Positions 1 to 13,700 of a DNA stretch of 64,000 bases are shown in pieces (the stretch's first letter is position 1; the number at the start of each line of letters is the position of its first letter). The stretch covers positions 6,139,001 through 6,203,000 of the forward strand of contig NC_089230.1 of NCBI RefSeq assembly GCF_963924675.1, given 5' to 3'. The translations under genes were made by a program, and so were the position numbers. This DNA comes from Phocoena phocoena. Lineage: Eukaryota; Chordata; Mammalia; Artiodactyla; Phocoenidae. The notes under the pieces are model-generated. The model was given only the letters and a program-made list of their open reading frames with translations. It was not told the origin of the DNA and ran no database searches.

Positions 1-1740
1 CTCCATTTTGAGATTCACAAGGGGTATACAGTATGGGGATTAATTTATGGTGTGGAAAGAATAACCTTTAATGAAACTATTCCCAATTGAACTTGCAGGG
101 AAGATTTAGATACACAAAAAATAATTACCTATATTGAAAATTGCCCTACAGGGGTAAGCACCAGCCAATCTTTTACTAGAATGTCCCATGGCCTCTCCAG
201 AGAAGGGGGCTCTGGTCTCCCTCTAGCCTTGCAGCCTTCTAGAACCATCATTCACTGTGAGAAAGAATTTCCAAATCACCTGAGTGCTTTGGCCAGCATC
301 TCTCACCAGCTTACTGATTTCATAGTTATTCAGACTAGGGTTCATCAGAATAACCTGTCCCAGAATTCTTTTTCTGCCTCTGTATTTAGTTGTATAAAAA
401 TATTTCAGATAAACCACTTGGGAGTAAGGGGAGTTATTAAGGTTGCTTCCCATATGTATTTTTGAAAACTAATGAAAATACCCCAATTATTTAATAATGT
501 CTTAGAAGAATTGGTTCTTAGCATCTTAGATTTCTCTTCTTTTTAATTTCCATTTTGAACTACTCAAGAATTTAAGCAAGAAAAGATATAATATTAACAT
601 ATAAACATATAGAAGTAAATAACACATACAAAATATGAATTTGGATCTTGGTGTTTCAACATACTTAGAAATAGTGGAAGATCTGAGAAATACTTAGAAG
701 ATCTATGTATACTTTTTTATAGGTTATAATTGAAAATACACAAAATAACATTTATTCAGCAATCAAATATTAGTGACACAGAGAATCAAGAAGTAAATAA
801 AAAACTTAGAGCAGGCAACATTGTTTTCACAAAGCCTGATTAGGAAAATAAAACCACAGATTTTTTTCTCATAAGAGAGTGTCATATACTCATAGTTTTC
901 TTATATTTAGTTTATACAAAATTCTAGGTAACATGACCTTTGGACCCATGGTTCAAAACCACTTTGAAATAAGGGTGAAGCTTGCTTGAAGCTTACAAAG
1001 CTGACCCAGTAAGAAGTGAAAACAACTGGACATTGAGGAAGGACCAGAAACATTATATAAAGCAGATACCAACAACTAAAAAAATGCAGTGATGAAAATT
1101 TAAGAGAAAAATAGGTAGAATGGGGAAATCAAATTACAGAGTCATCCTATCCTATATCTTTCTGGATGAGCCACCTGCATCATCGTCTTTCCATGTTCTG
1201 ATTAACTCAGAGCTCACAAACCCAGCTAGCATGGTGTGCTGGGCACCTCTGTATACATTCAGAGAGAGAGAAACGAGTTCTAGATATGCATTTTGTGATT
1301 ACTAGTAGTACACCAAGTTTAAAACAACCCCCTTTAATAACCATATTCAACCACATTACGAAAAAAGGAGACATTTTTATACTAGGCAAGTGATCATGAA
1401 CTAAGAGGGGAAAGTTCAGTGTAGTGAAGTCTTTAGGCAGAAAAAATAAACTAATTAAATAAAGATGGAAACTGTTTAGGTTGGTTCTGAGGGGATCAGA
1501 ATCATTTAAGAAATGACCCTAAATCACTTAAATAACAAGAACCCAAACAAAATTTAGAGGTGGGAAAGGCCAGTTCAAATTGGGTTACGGTAAAATACTA
1601 TAGTTATAGATTACTTGGACTGCATCTCCTTTTTCTCCCTTCAATGATGTAGTAACATTCATTTGAAATACAATTGGGAATATTTATTTTAATTTGCTTT
1701 CCGTTACAGAATTTTCCCATCTTCCCATCTTTTCTGATTA
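1..1740. other. Unclassified AT-rich intron
   Basis: AT-rich sequence with many stops in all frames. I see no repeat family I can name with confidence and no gene. Short frames here show no family resemblance. Confidence 0.5.
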
Positions 1741-2200
1741 TCTTTTATTTTGGGAATGTGTGGAACATTAACATATTTCCAAAAGTAAAACCTATATAAA
1801 AAGGTACCCTCAGAAAAGGGTCACTTCCCCTCACCCCACATTGCTCTCATCCTGTTGTCCACCTCCATGTTACGTCTTGTGTGCGGTCAACACCATGTTT
1901 CTGATTTATCCTTCCTGAGTTTGTTTTGTAAAGATGAGGAGATATGTGTGCTTTCTTATTTCCTTAAGAAAAAGACAGCCAGCTATACATATGTACTTTG
2001 CGTTTTTTTTTTTTTTAATAATATGTCCCTCATGTTTATAGAGACTGTTGTAGCAATAGAGATCACCTTCGAGCTGTATCACTTCACGCTGGTCATAGAG
2101 ATATTCCTCATGCACTTTTTGTAGCTGCATAATAGCGTGTTGCACATATTTACTATGCTTTACTCAACCAATTTCCTATGGAAGAACGTCACTTTTAATC
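1740..2200 (-). mobile_element. Old LINE-1-like 3' fragment
   Basis: The layout matches the antisense view of an ancient L1 3' region: a stretch on short-term temperature-like 'cctatataaaaaggtacc' spacing, then a T-run (1999-2015), then a decayed 'gctgcataatagc...catatttac' block. Divergence is high and the edges are approximate. It could be another old LINE family. Confidence 0.4.
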
Positions 2201-2934
2201 TCCCTCATCCCACCATTTCTAGTATACCTTGAAGGTACTCAATACATGTTTGATAAGTCAGCATCCTAATGGATAGGATACTGTTTTAGATGAGTATTGA
2301 AGGATGTGTGGAATTTGTATTGAGGGGAAGTGAATTGAGGGTTCTGAAGAGGAAGCATGCTGACATAGATGCACAGTGGAGAAGACTGAGCCGCCTGAAA
2401 TGAAACGTTTTGTTGCCAAATGCTGGGGAATAGATCTGCTATCTCAGGTGGAACCAAAAAGTTCTTTGAAAACTGGTTTCAATGTTACATTTCATTGAGA
2501 TTTAAGTTTCAGTGGCATGAATGAAAATGGTTGAGAAAAAATAATATTTGGGCATAGCGGTAGAACTTAACCCTAGATGGTGTAAATGCTGCTACATTTT
2601 CTCTGTTATTAACCATTTCTGTTTTGGTTTTTTTTTTTTTTTTTACAGTGTAGCAGAATAACTGGAACTGAATTACCTTTCACAATATATATAACTGGTT
2701 TCTTGTACTCTTGACAGCTTGGTCATGTTTCCAAAATCTACCTAACTATTTATTTATTTTCTCTAGGAGGTATGTGTGTGTGCTGGAGCATACGCCTTCA
2801 ACATTAGCACGATGCTCAGTGAGCTAGCAAAGGGGCATACGTTTTTAGTGAGTTCATAGTGAACTAACTGAATCAGGAATGTTAATCCGGCAGTGACAGA
2901 TGAATTAGAGGGGGTAGACAAGTAATATTAGTTT

Positions 2935-3305
2935 TCTACCATTATGCAACAAGTTCCCACAAATTCAGGGGCTTACAATTATTTATGATCTCATGGTTCT
3001 CATATTGCCTGGGGTTGGGGTCTCATCTGGAGTTTGGGGACAGTCTCCAAGCTAAGGTGGCTGAACAGAATTCAGTTCCTAGCAGTAGCAGTATTAAGGA
3101 CTCTGTTTCCATGCTGGCTGTCAATCAAGGGCCTCTCGCAGCCCCTACAGGCTACCTGTCACCTGGAGGTGACATATCACATTCACAGGTTCCTCCCGCA
3201 GTCCATATGAGGGAGTTAAAGAAGAGTGTGGGTCATTGGTGGGTCAACTTAGAATGCTACCTACCACACCAATGTGCAGAGATGATGTAGTTAGGAGGTT
3301 ACTGT
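2935..3305 (-). mobile_element. Degenerate MaLR/MLT1-like LTR
   Basis: The order of blocks fits an old ERVL-MaLR LTR seen in antisense: 'ttcccacaaattcaggggcttacaa', then 'ctcatggttct', and an end like 'gaatgctacctaccacacc'. Coding remnants are absent, so this is probably a solo LTR. The subfamily is not assigned. Confidence 0.5.
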
Positions 3306-3737
3306 ATTCATCCAGGGCTGGGGCTGTAGAAGCCTTTATTCAGGTGAGTGTGCAGGGAGAGGGGGCATAAAAGGAAGAGAGGCAAACACACTTTAAATGG
3401 AGGGTCAGTAAGACTTGCTGATTGACCTGAGAATGAAGAAAAAGGTAAATAGTCAAAATATTTCAAAGCAAATCAAGCCAGTGATTGAGGCAAAGACATG
3501 AGAAAAGAAAATGTCTTTGACCAGGAGGTCCCACTGAGTTTGGATTGAGACAAGTTGAGTCTCAGTTAACAGGGCATCAGAAAGAGAATATTTATGAGGC
3601 AGGTGTAAATACATGTATTACTGTAGCATAAGCAAGAGCTGAGGCCTGTGGAAACAGATTTGGCATACATCACATCAGAGGTGTAGCTGAAGTTTTGTGA
3701 ATAAATATGCTTTTCAAGGAAAATGGCTTAGAAGCCT

Positions 3738-4117
3738 ATTATGGACTGAACTGTATTCCCCGCTCCCTCAATTCAAATGATGAAGCCCCCCCGCTTCTGC
3801 CCCCAAATGTGACTGTGTTTGGAGATGGGTCCTTTAAAGAGGTAACTAGGTTAAATGAGGTCATGAGGGTGGGGCCCTGGTCTAGTAGGACTGATGCCTT
3901 ATATGAAGAGGAAGAGACAGCAGGGCTGCATGCAAATAGAGGACACAGTGAGAAGGTGGCTGTCTGTAAGCCAAGGAGAGAGGCCTCAGGAGAAACCAGC
4001 CCTGTGGGCACTTTTATTTTAGACGTCCAGCCTCCAAAGCTGTAGGAAGATAAATGTCTGCTGTTTAAGCCACGAAGTCTGTGGCATTTTATCATGACTA
4101 CCCGAGCTGACTCATAC
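3738..4117 (+). mobile_element. MLT1-type (ERVL-MaLR) solo LTR
   Basis: The element starts TATGGACTGAACTGTATTCC. It passes through a 'tgtgactgtgtttggagatggg' block and 'aggacacagtgagaagg', and ends near a 'cgagctgactcata' block. This is the standard MLT1-type LTR order. It is an old copy with no internal retroviral sequence next to it. It is non-coding, and the open frames that cross it on both strands are chance frames. Confidence 0.75.
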
Positions 4118-4194
4118 AAAGCCCAAGTACAGTTTCTAGGAAGAGACGTATTTTGAGGAGGCAGAGTGAGTGAAAAGCCACCAGAAGTCTGAGA

Positions 4195-4440
4195 ATGCTG
4201 AGTCTGCACTGTGGTGAGCTATGAGGGTCAGTGACCTGGGTCAGAGGGTCTGGAATCCAGCCTTCACTCTGCAATGGGTGGCACTGTCTAACTTTGGGCA
4301 GACCTCTTAAGCTCTCAAAGCCCTAGATTCATAAAGTGGGCATGGTAGTGTACATCTCCCTGATTATAGGAAGGTTTAAATAAGTTTCTATATTTCTGTA
4401 GCTATGTTTACTTTGAGATGTACATAAACAACTAAAAGCT
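4195..4440 (+). mobile_element. MIR-type SINE, decayed
   Basis: The block 'aactttgggcagacctcttaagctctc' followed by 'ataaagtgggcatgg' is the MIR core and 3' region (tRNA-derived, about 260 bp in full). The copy is strongly diverged. Confidence 0.6.
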
Positions 4441-4547
4441 CGTTCCTAAGCTATGAAGCACTATGTAGATGTACATGAGTAATAGTGGCCTCCAGAAGTA
4501 TAAAGCTGTAGAGTTCTGATAGCATCAATATTAAATGATCCTGCTGC

Positions 4548-4717
4548 TTTTTTTTTTTTTTTTTTGCGTTACGCGGGCCTCTCCCGCCGCGGAGCACAGG
4601 CTCCGGACGTGCAGGCCCAGTGGCCATGGCTCGCAGGACCCTCCCGGACCGGGGCACGAACCCGCATCCCCTGCATCGGCAGGCGGACTCCTAACCGCTG
4701 CGCCACCAGGGAAGCCC
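4548..4717 (-). mobile_element. CHR-2-like tRNA-derived SINE
   Basis: On the minus strand the element starts GGGCTTCCCTGGTGGCGCAG and carries a tRNA-like B box (GGGTTCGTGCC). Its GC-rich body holds 'gcctgtgctccgc', and it ends in an A tail seen here as the T run 4548-4565. A short target duplication ATCCTGCT lies at 4538-4545 and 4719-4726. This SINE type marks Cetacea. The tRNA-like head is not a tRNA gene. Confidence 0.93.
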
Positions 4718-4729
4718 AATCCTGCTTCT

Positions 4730-7700
4730 TTTAAGCTCATCTGTGTTTGTAGCCACACCATTAGCTGTCACTTCCTACTGCTGTCCAGGTATTATCCTAT
4801 TCAGCCATTTATTTTGTGTTGCTGTGTAGGCTGGAAACCAGGTAGTTATGGATGTTAGAATTTTGTCTACAACAAGAGTAAGCCCATTCCAAGGTGCAGC
4901 CTGAGGAGTGTCAGCCTGGAGTAGAGTACCCAGTGTGTGCAGCTGTCTTTATTTATTGACTGTTTCATGAGTGGCTTATCCGCCTGGGCAAAAGTTAGGG
5001 TTATGGGAGTGAGGTGTGATTCTGTGTTTGGTTTTATTCCAGGGCTCCTCTATTAAAGATGCATGTGGAAAACTTGGAAAATATTCAGGTGAAAGGTGTA
5101 AAGAAGTCAAATAATGTAGCTTTAAAAAGAAAACACCATGAAGAAAGCTGAATAGCCTTCTTCAGTCTCTCCACTAAGGAGAGCTAAAATATGCTTTCTG
5201 TATTATCTTCATTCTTAGAGATCTAGATTAGCTCTAAAAAAATATTTAACTGACATAAAGAATTGGAATGATAACTGTCACATTTTTTCTCTGTTGGTCT
5301 TTAAGAATGTGACAGCTTTTCACATCTTTGGAATGGTTTAGATGGCTTCTGATAGAATGGGAGTTTTTAAAAGGGAGAAAAGCTACCGTACAGAGAAATA
5401 ATTTTTTTAAAAAAACTGACATAGCATATTGAATGCAGTAGGCATTCGTATTCATGTTTGCCTTCCAAACTCTATGAAAGTAATTGTGTATGTATAACAC
5501 TATTGTATTATCCAGAGAAGATAGTTTCATAAATCATTTACTGCCTACTGACGTGTTTCTATAATGCTAGTACACATGCTCAGTTTATTTTGGTTTTGAA
5601 ATGTCTGTATAAGAAAAAAAGAACTAGCAGAGAATGTAAAGCAAACATGAATGTTACTCAACACTAAATATGCTGAAGCATACCATGAATTTCTTTTTTA
5701 TGTGTCAAGCAAACCCCACCTCAAATAAATAAGCTAAAATGAAAGTTTAGATTTTCTGCATAGAAACATTGATGCAGATTTTATTTCATTTTTGCTTCTT
5801 ATCCTAGAAAAGAATACCTGCCAGGGCTTTACCTAGCTGTACTTCAATTTATAATATAAAAGATAGAAATGTAGGTATTTATTTATTTGTTACAGATCTC
5901 TTTTGAACAGCGTGTGCAAAGGACTAAGCATGGCAGGCAGGAGGAATACTCTTCAAGTAGCGTCCAGCCCACTGAGCAGACATGAGGACACAGACTTATA
6001 CAGGCGGCTGTGTTGGAAAAAGCAAATGAGGGAAGTGGTGGATCGGCTAATATATATAATTAAGAGCCAATTTCACAATAAAATAATTAAAGTTATGTCT
6101 AATTAAGTAGAAAGAAACCTATGTTTTCCAGTGATTTTGGATTAATTCAAGCCATTAAGAGTTTGGTTCATCTGAAAAAGGTGCTTTTATTTAACTAGCT
6201 GCTCACAAAGAGAAAAAAAAAGGATAATTTTCTGGCACGTGCATCCCATCGTCATTGTCATTGTCATCCACCAATGACAAAAACCACAATCTTAATTACC
6301 ACAGTTTTAAAACTTAAAATTTGATCTTTCAGATATTAAGCTCTATCAGCTCAGCATTTGCCCCTCTGCCCCTCTTTCTCGGGTTCAGTGCGAGCTCTGG
6401 GCCTTGTAGCAGGAGCTGCAGCGTCAGCGCCCCATCTACTGTTAGTCCTGATCTGTTCTGAGGTGCAGTCCACCGGGTGTCTAATTGTGCTGCCTCTTCT
6501 ATCCAGTGTCTTCACTTCAGAGTTCTGTATTTTTGGAGATATGATCCATCAGTTCTGCTTCCTGTTTACACGGCCACACAGCTTTCCCCAAGAACATTCC
6601 TTCCGTGACCATGACTGTGACCAGGATAGCCCCTGGGGGCCGCTTGCCTTTTTTTACGGCCAGCTCTCTACCCTGTTTAGGAGGATATGGCGGTTCCTTC
6701 TGGGGCCAGGGAGGGTGGGGCTAACATCACAGCTGCACCGCCTCTGACCCCCCGCAGCGATTTCTGCTGCTCCCCACACCAGGCCCTCAATGAGCATCAC
6801 CCAGACAGAAAGGGCAGTGTCTAGCGTTGTCCCCGCCACCCCCCGCAGCCCAGCCCTGGCTCTTGTTTCCTTTCCGTGAGCTCAGAGAGCCCAGTGGGCC
6901 TGGTGTGCGAGGAACCTACTCGTCAGGTGTCCTTCCTTAGGGCTCTGCCCCACACCTGAACTTCTCCTGTCACCAGCTTAAAGGCCAAGAATTGCAAGTC
7001 TGTTCTCTGGTGCCTCCTGCTGACCTCAGTGGAGGAGGGTCATGGGGTTCAAGGACATAGGTCATTGTGTGTGGGGGAAACATTTCTGTTAATATTTCCC
7101 TTATCATCACAGGGAAAATAGTCCTGTGATCCCTCTGCGTGTCCCTTCCGGTTCCAGAAAGGAACAGAAAACGTACTCAGATAGGAGGCTGTAGGGATTG
7201 AATGAAGGGACTGCTTACAGAATAGCTTGAAGAAAACCAATGGAGCCTCAGGGCACCTGACCTAGTCTTAGTGAGAAACTGTTGCTCTCCTTTTTTCCGT
7301 AGGGACAAGAGGAATGGAAACTGTTCTGGGTGGAGGGAAGCCCCACCCACCGCCTTCCGGGGCCCACTGATACCTCCCATTGTCTAAACCCAACTGGAGG
7401 TCAGACGACAAGGGAGCCCAAGGGAGGTGGTCCTTAGGCGTCAGCTTCCGGGGCACAGAACAGGCAGAGAAGGCTGGGGGATGAATGGGGTGGGTAAGGG
7501 GATGAAAATGGAAAATACGATCAGGGCAGAGAACATGATTAGAGCTCCCCCGAGTACACTCCTGATTTCAAGTACTGTATACTGTTTGTTGTACCCACTG
7601 ACATAAACACACTGCCAGAATCTGAGGCTTGATATTTAGTTTTGGGAGTAGGGCTGGAGACAGAGGGGGCAGTAGCGTGAAATAAATGAAGCAGGGAGGA

Positions 7701-10700
7701 TAAAGAGCCCACCTGGAACACTACCATGTTGATAAATTTATTTTTAAGTGATTTGAGGAAACTTTGTTTCTCTCTCTGTATTATGTGGTTTAAAATTATA
7801 TATATATAGATTTTTTTTTTCTGAAAATGAACTTAAAAGCCAATAAGAATCAATTTTTCTAGCTACCCTGCAGAGAACCAGTGTGAATTGATATATCCTC
7901 CTGGTGTAAAATATATGGGTATATTTTCTAATGTCCTTAGTAGATACGCGCCTTGCACTAATTTCTGTGTGTTATTACATTATATGTCTCACGATTCATT
8001 TATTCATTCATATGCCACATCCTGTTCTGCTCACTTTTCAAACAGAAGCTTTTTTCAAAATCTGGTCCTATAGAATTGTATCTATTTTTTTTCCCCCTTG
8101 GTGCCAGATGTGAAAAGTATACAAACACCGCTGGATTAATACCCTCATGCAGATGGTTTAGTTGGTACTTTGTTATATTAATATTACTGCCAGGATCTTG
8201 TAACGTATGTTGATGTAATTGCCGCAATTGAAAAGGACTCAAATATATTTTATGTCTCATGTATATTCGTTAGCAGAGAGTGGCCAATACAAACATGGCC
8301 AACTGCTTATGAGAAACTAAGATGCCAAAAAAATCCTCAGAAAGCAAATGACTAACAGAGCTGAGTAGTTCCTATTGTGGCTGACATAGATGATTAAGCT
8401 GTGGATATGAAGTTTATATAGAACCATGAGGATTAATTTGGACTGGGCCTTTTCTAGTTAATTGTCACAGCAATTAACTCATGGCTTCCTTCGCCATCGG
8501 TTTCTTCCCTGTTGAAAGCATGTTTAGACAAGTCATTTCAGAGGTCTGGAGATCTGCTTTATTTTCCAGATTAAGTTTTTGTTTGTTTGTTTTTTAAGTG
8601 TGAGCATAATGGATTTGGAAAGTTTAAGCCGGATGGTAAAGGATGCTTTCTGCCTAATTGCAGTAAATCCTTGGGTAGTCAAAGATGCTCTGAGAATTTT
8701 CACTTTCATTTTACTTTTCTAGGTAAGAAAAGACTAGTTTTCTTCTCCTTTTTTATTTTTCTTTTGGCCCTCAAGTTAGACAAATTTCTAAAATACATAA
8801 ACTATGGCCTTTCTGCTGGTTGCAGTAGGTGCATAAATGTTTGCAACTTGAACACATTTAAATCTCTTTTAAGTTAACTCAGTTTTGCTTTGCCTCAGTG
8901 TCATTGACTCATAATAACCTGGTTTGCAGGAGGATGTGTATACATGTATGTTCTGAAGCCAGTTGTGCAGTAAGAAGTAACAGGCCTCAACTGCTTCATA
9001 AGTCTTTCTGAAGGGTCTAGAGTGTGGGCAGTCAGACAGCACCAAGAGATTTCAGAAGTTAGGGCGAAAGGAGGCTGGCAGAGGCCCTTACAGCCCACAG
9101 TGCCCAGGTGGGAGCTGTGTGGTATGACTAGCGGACTGTGGACCCAGCCGCAGGAACGGAGCCTGGCTCCATTTACCCTTAGAAGGCGCTGTTCATGTGC
9201 TTCCTGGGAGAGTGTGGGCCACTGGCTGGGATGCAGAGGAGATGCAGGGAACTAGGAACTGGACACTGACATGGACAGGGTAGGGGTAGCCTGATTCTGT
9301 ATTAAGGGCACCACAGTCCTTAACAGTTTTTGGTCTTTCTTTCTTACATCTTTTCCTTTCCTTTGCTCAAGTACTCCTTCTGTCTCCCCTCTTTGGTTTT
9401 TTGTTTTGTTTTATTTATTTTTGTTTTTTATTTTATTTTTAATGATAAAAATCCCAGACAGAAGCTTGTTTTATTGACAATTTCTTTCATTCTTCCGAAA
9501 TTGTAGTTTAATGGGCTATATCCTTTTAATTCATGATTCTGTCTAGTAGCATTGGGACATGAGGGAATTAATGTATGGGTACCCAACCCTAATTATAAAG
9601 CCCTCCTATGTAATAATCTGTCACTTCACTCCTCCATCCTATATCATTCCTGCTTACCATAGAGCATCTCACAGGGAAACGTAAGATAAAAGAAAACATG
9701 TTTATGTGGAGCGTCTGATTTTCAGATTCTGGCAACTGCTTTAGGATCCATCTGTGTAAAAGTCAGAATTAAATCCGGGGGCAAATATGTGGTTGGGTAA
9801 ATGGCCCCACCTTGCTCCAGGAAAATATGGATTTAGTGGATCTACGTTCCTGGGGTGGGAAGAGCAAGAAGAGAAAAGCAGGAAATGATTTGATTGCCCA
9901 TAGCTCCTCCCCCTGGAGCTGCCCCAGTGGGACTAGTATAGTATTTGCACTTCACACCTTTCATTTAACCGAAGTTGTCGGATGGTTAATTAAGAGCATT
10001 AGACCAAATGGGAAAAGATCAGAAGTCGGATAAGTTCCATTCCATTTGGAGGGGCAATGAAGGTGTCAGTAAATCTGATTTCACTGATGGGGAAGATGAT
10101 GGGTATGTTTCATGTATCAGATCGTAGGACCTGCTTTCTTCCGTGTTATGCTTTTTGCATAAATACAGACTAAATAATATCAATTACTCTGTGATATCAG
10201 TTGATTAACATGTTTAAAATTCTGTCAAACCCAGTACAAATGGTGTGATTATAATAACTGAACTGATTCATTACTTTGGCCCTCAGTGGACACAGCCTGT
10301 ATCTTCGTCTGGAAAGCTTCTGGGGGCAGAATGCCCCCGTGGACGCCGGTAGCGAGGGTGATTTGGAAGAGCTCCCTGATGCTGAGATGCACATGCACCG
10401 GCACAGCCTCGTGATAGGAGGCTGCTGGCATGCTGACTCTCACACAGAGAGGGAAACTAGCGTGTCTTGTTTAAGATATTGTGTTCATCTTGATTTAACG
10501 ATGCTTCTATTTCAGTTAGTTGCAGGTTATCCTGTGTAGGACGGTGTATTAATAAACTGTGTTACACATTTAAAAGTAGAGGCAGAGATTTTGAGGGACT
10601 AGGTGAGCGTACTACAGTTGGTGACAGAGAAAGCGCTACAGGCAGAGCCAGGCCTCGTCCGATGCTTTCCACGCACCTCAGCGATCTCCCTACTTCCATA

Positions 10701-13700
10701 GTCACAAGGTCAGGTGTGACAGGATGTGACTGGTTTTCTCCCTGCACATGCAGCTAGCTTACTTACTTCCTTTCTTCCCTTTCTTACTCCACTGCTTTTA
10801 GAGAAAACTTAATGCAACAATTACACTGAGCAAGTGCATCTTATGATAAAATCAAACCACAACCTTGTGTTTCTTCTAACTTTGTTCAGGGGTCAAGTCA
10901 TTCCCGCACATCTATATGAAATCTCAACAGACTCTATGACCTTTTTTTCACTCTTAGGTAATAGACAGTCCTGTGGGCACTTGAAGAAGCAAACACAGCC
11001 TTAATTTAGTAATGGTGATATTCAGGCCAAGATTTTAATCAAGTCCATAATTTTTATTCTTGCCCAGTTCAGGCCAGAGGTCGTACTCTGCCTGGCCTTG
11101 AGGAACGTGATATTATCAGCCTCTGCCCTCTCCCTTTGTTCACCCTCTTTCTTCTCCCAGGCCAGTCTCCAGAGGAGTTTGGGGGTTAGAGGGAATTTGA
11201 AGAAGCTCAGAGGGGTCGAGGAGGGAGAAGAGATGAGCTGGTGAGACAGAACTTAGGCCCCAGGCTCTCCGAACCTGACCGAACTGATTCTCCTTCTCAG
11301 GGTTATTTCATGGTCTCTCAATAGATCTGCACCTCTGGGGAGCTCTCTGCATTTCCCCTGGCTCCCAGTGGAAGCATCCGGCTGGCTGGGTGGCCACTTG
11401 GGATCTTACCTACCTGCCAAAAGAGGTGACGTTTGGCCTCTGACTGCTGGGCTTCTGCCACCTTCTAGCTGGCCCTAATGTCGAGAACCTAAGACTGTTG
11501 CATCAATCCCTCTGTCTTTCCACCTGGCTCTCATCTGGTCCCCAGATAACTTAACCTTCCGGTGTCTTCCCCAGCCCTGGCATATGGGTCCACCCCAGTG
11601 CAGTCCTGAATCCTGCTGACACAGCCTGGGATAGCTTCCTCAGGTGTGAATCAGGCTGGGAGGCTGGCCCTCCGTGCCTCAGCTCTCTGACTGGTCCTGC
11701 GTGGAGCCAGTTCCCACCAGGCTGGAGGTGGAGGAGGAACAGCAGGAGGGAGGGTGCAGCTTCTCAGTGGGGCAGCAGCCTTGTCCTTCATAAATAAATT
11801 TTTGTAAATCTCCTGTTCCCTTTACTCTAGGTCTCCTTATATACCTTTGACTTGGCTGAGTGGTCCAAGAGTTGTCCAGAAGTTTTCATTTCTTTTGTAA
11901 AGTATGAATATGGAGATCTGACTTTGGAATTCCAAATTTAATTTTTTGTATTTTGGTGTCTTCATTTAAACTTCAATTTTAACACTCATTCTTTTCATCT
12001 TATGAATTAAAACTCTGGCCTTTTTGATTAAATACTCTTAAATTCAGGGCTCTCTCTCGCTTTTTATCCTTTTCCCCTTTTTCATAGGGATGATAAGGCC
12101 AGAGGGCCTCACATATTGCTCTGACCTCAAGGAGAGAAGTCTGATTTCCTGGGGACCTCTGCCTCACTGGCCTCCACCGAAGTGAGGGTGGGCAGCCCTG
12201 ATCTTGTGGATCAGTTTCCTTCCTTGTGCATCTGTTGTTGAAGCTCATGAATATCTCACCCGGCCTTCCAGGCACCCGGTTTAAACATTCTTAGTTTTTC
12301 CAGCCAGAGGCCCTGGGAGATGCTGGCTGACTCTCAGCCTGTTTGCCCTTCTCCTGGCTCATCTATCAGCTCCTTTCTTGCACCCTTGGGTCCACAGGTA
12401 CCTCAGGGATGTCTGCGTAGACACTCCACACCTGTATTGCTGCTCCCCACTGTGGGAAGGCTGTTTCTTTGGAGGCTTTTCCCTCCAGGAGTTCCCAGAA
12501 GGAATCAAGGCCTTCGTCAGTGTACGTTCCTTTAACCAAACCTATCTGGGCATTTCTATTTACCACCTTCCCTATCTCTGTCTCTAGCTAGGGAGTTGAT
12601 CCTTATGGGTTTGTGGAAGGCAGTGACGCTGCTTCTCATGTCCCCACTGAGAATAAGCTCTCACCACACGCCCTCCAGTTATCCACCTTGGTTGAACACA
12701 TCAGAATCCTCTTAAGGGCTTCGGTATGATTCTCCATTCTTCCCACCTCTGAGGTTTCATGGAGTAAATTCTGTACCAGACTATTAAGGCTGCTATAGAC
12801 CCAACAACATCTTAGGAATTCAAAGTCCAATCACTTGACCCTTTCTTTTCCTGGGATTTTCTTTATGTTCTCCGTTCCATACAGAGGCTCTGCCTGAGGG
12901 TCCAGTTTTTAAGGTAGAGTACTGAAGGGCATGAGAGGGATAACAGTGAGAGAAGAATATTATCAGATAATATTTCAAAATATTCTCCTCCGTTACTGCA
13001 TTGCTTCTCAGTTGAAAGATGGGTAAGTTGACAAATGACAAAATAACTAGCATGATGAAATGAATTTTATCTGAGAGTGGCTGCTCACTTATTACAGAAT
13101 GAGTCATCAAGTTTGTTCAATATCAGAACATCTTGTTTATCCTCAATTTTTTTTTTTCTTACCAAACCCCAATGCCAAACCATTTTTTTTCTTTTGTAAC
13201 AGAAGACATGCCATTGGAGACTGCTGCCCTCTTATTGAATAAACTCAGGGAAACATAAAAGGCAAGCCTTTTTGAAGGTAAAGATGAAAAGTAGCTCTCT
13301 TAAAGCAGGGTCTTTTATCTTTTTACAGGACATTCCTCTGTCAGTCTAACTTTCAAAAACATCTTTCATCTTTGACTCAACAAGGCTCCTTCACCTGTCT
13401 TTCAAACAGGAGATTAACTGTACAGAAACGTGTGGGGTTGTGTTTGTTTCCTAGTGATTTTTGACACCTTCTCCCTAAAAGTCAGAGGGGTAGTGGGCTG
13501 GGAATGGTGGGCAGGGGTGAGCAAAGAGTTGTAGGGTTGGAGAACATCACAATCCCTGCCGTACCCCCTTCCCCACCCCTTTTGCCATGTGTTCTGTTTG
13601 CATCTAGACCATCAGAGCTGGTTTGTAGGTGTCAGTAACAAATACCAGTGAGAGACTCCTTTGGGGCAAGTCCCTTTTGCTGACTGGTGCTGGACCTGGC

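Noticed and set aside
3739..4209. 156-codon frame on the minus strand
   Set aside because: It lies across an MLT1-type LTR and shows no protein family. It is a chance frame in a repeat.
4548..4717. tRNA gene on the minus strand
   Set aside because: Only the A/B-box-like head of a CHR SINE is present. There is no cloverleaf, and the SINE body and tail follow.
6358..6747. 129-codon frame on the + strand
   Set aside because: No family resemblance, no splice or start context, in intron. The composition explains the lack of stops.
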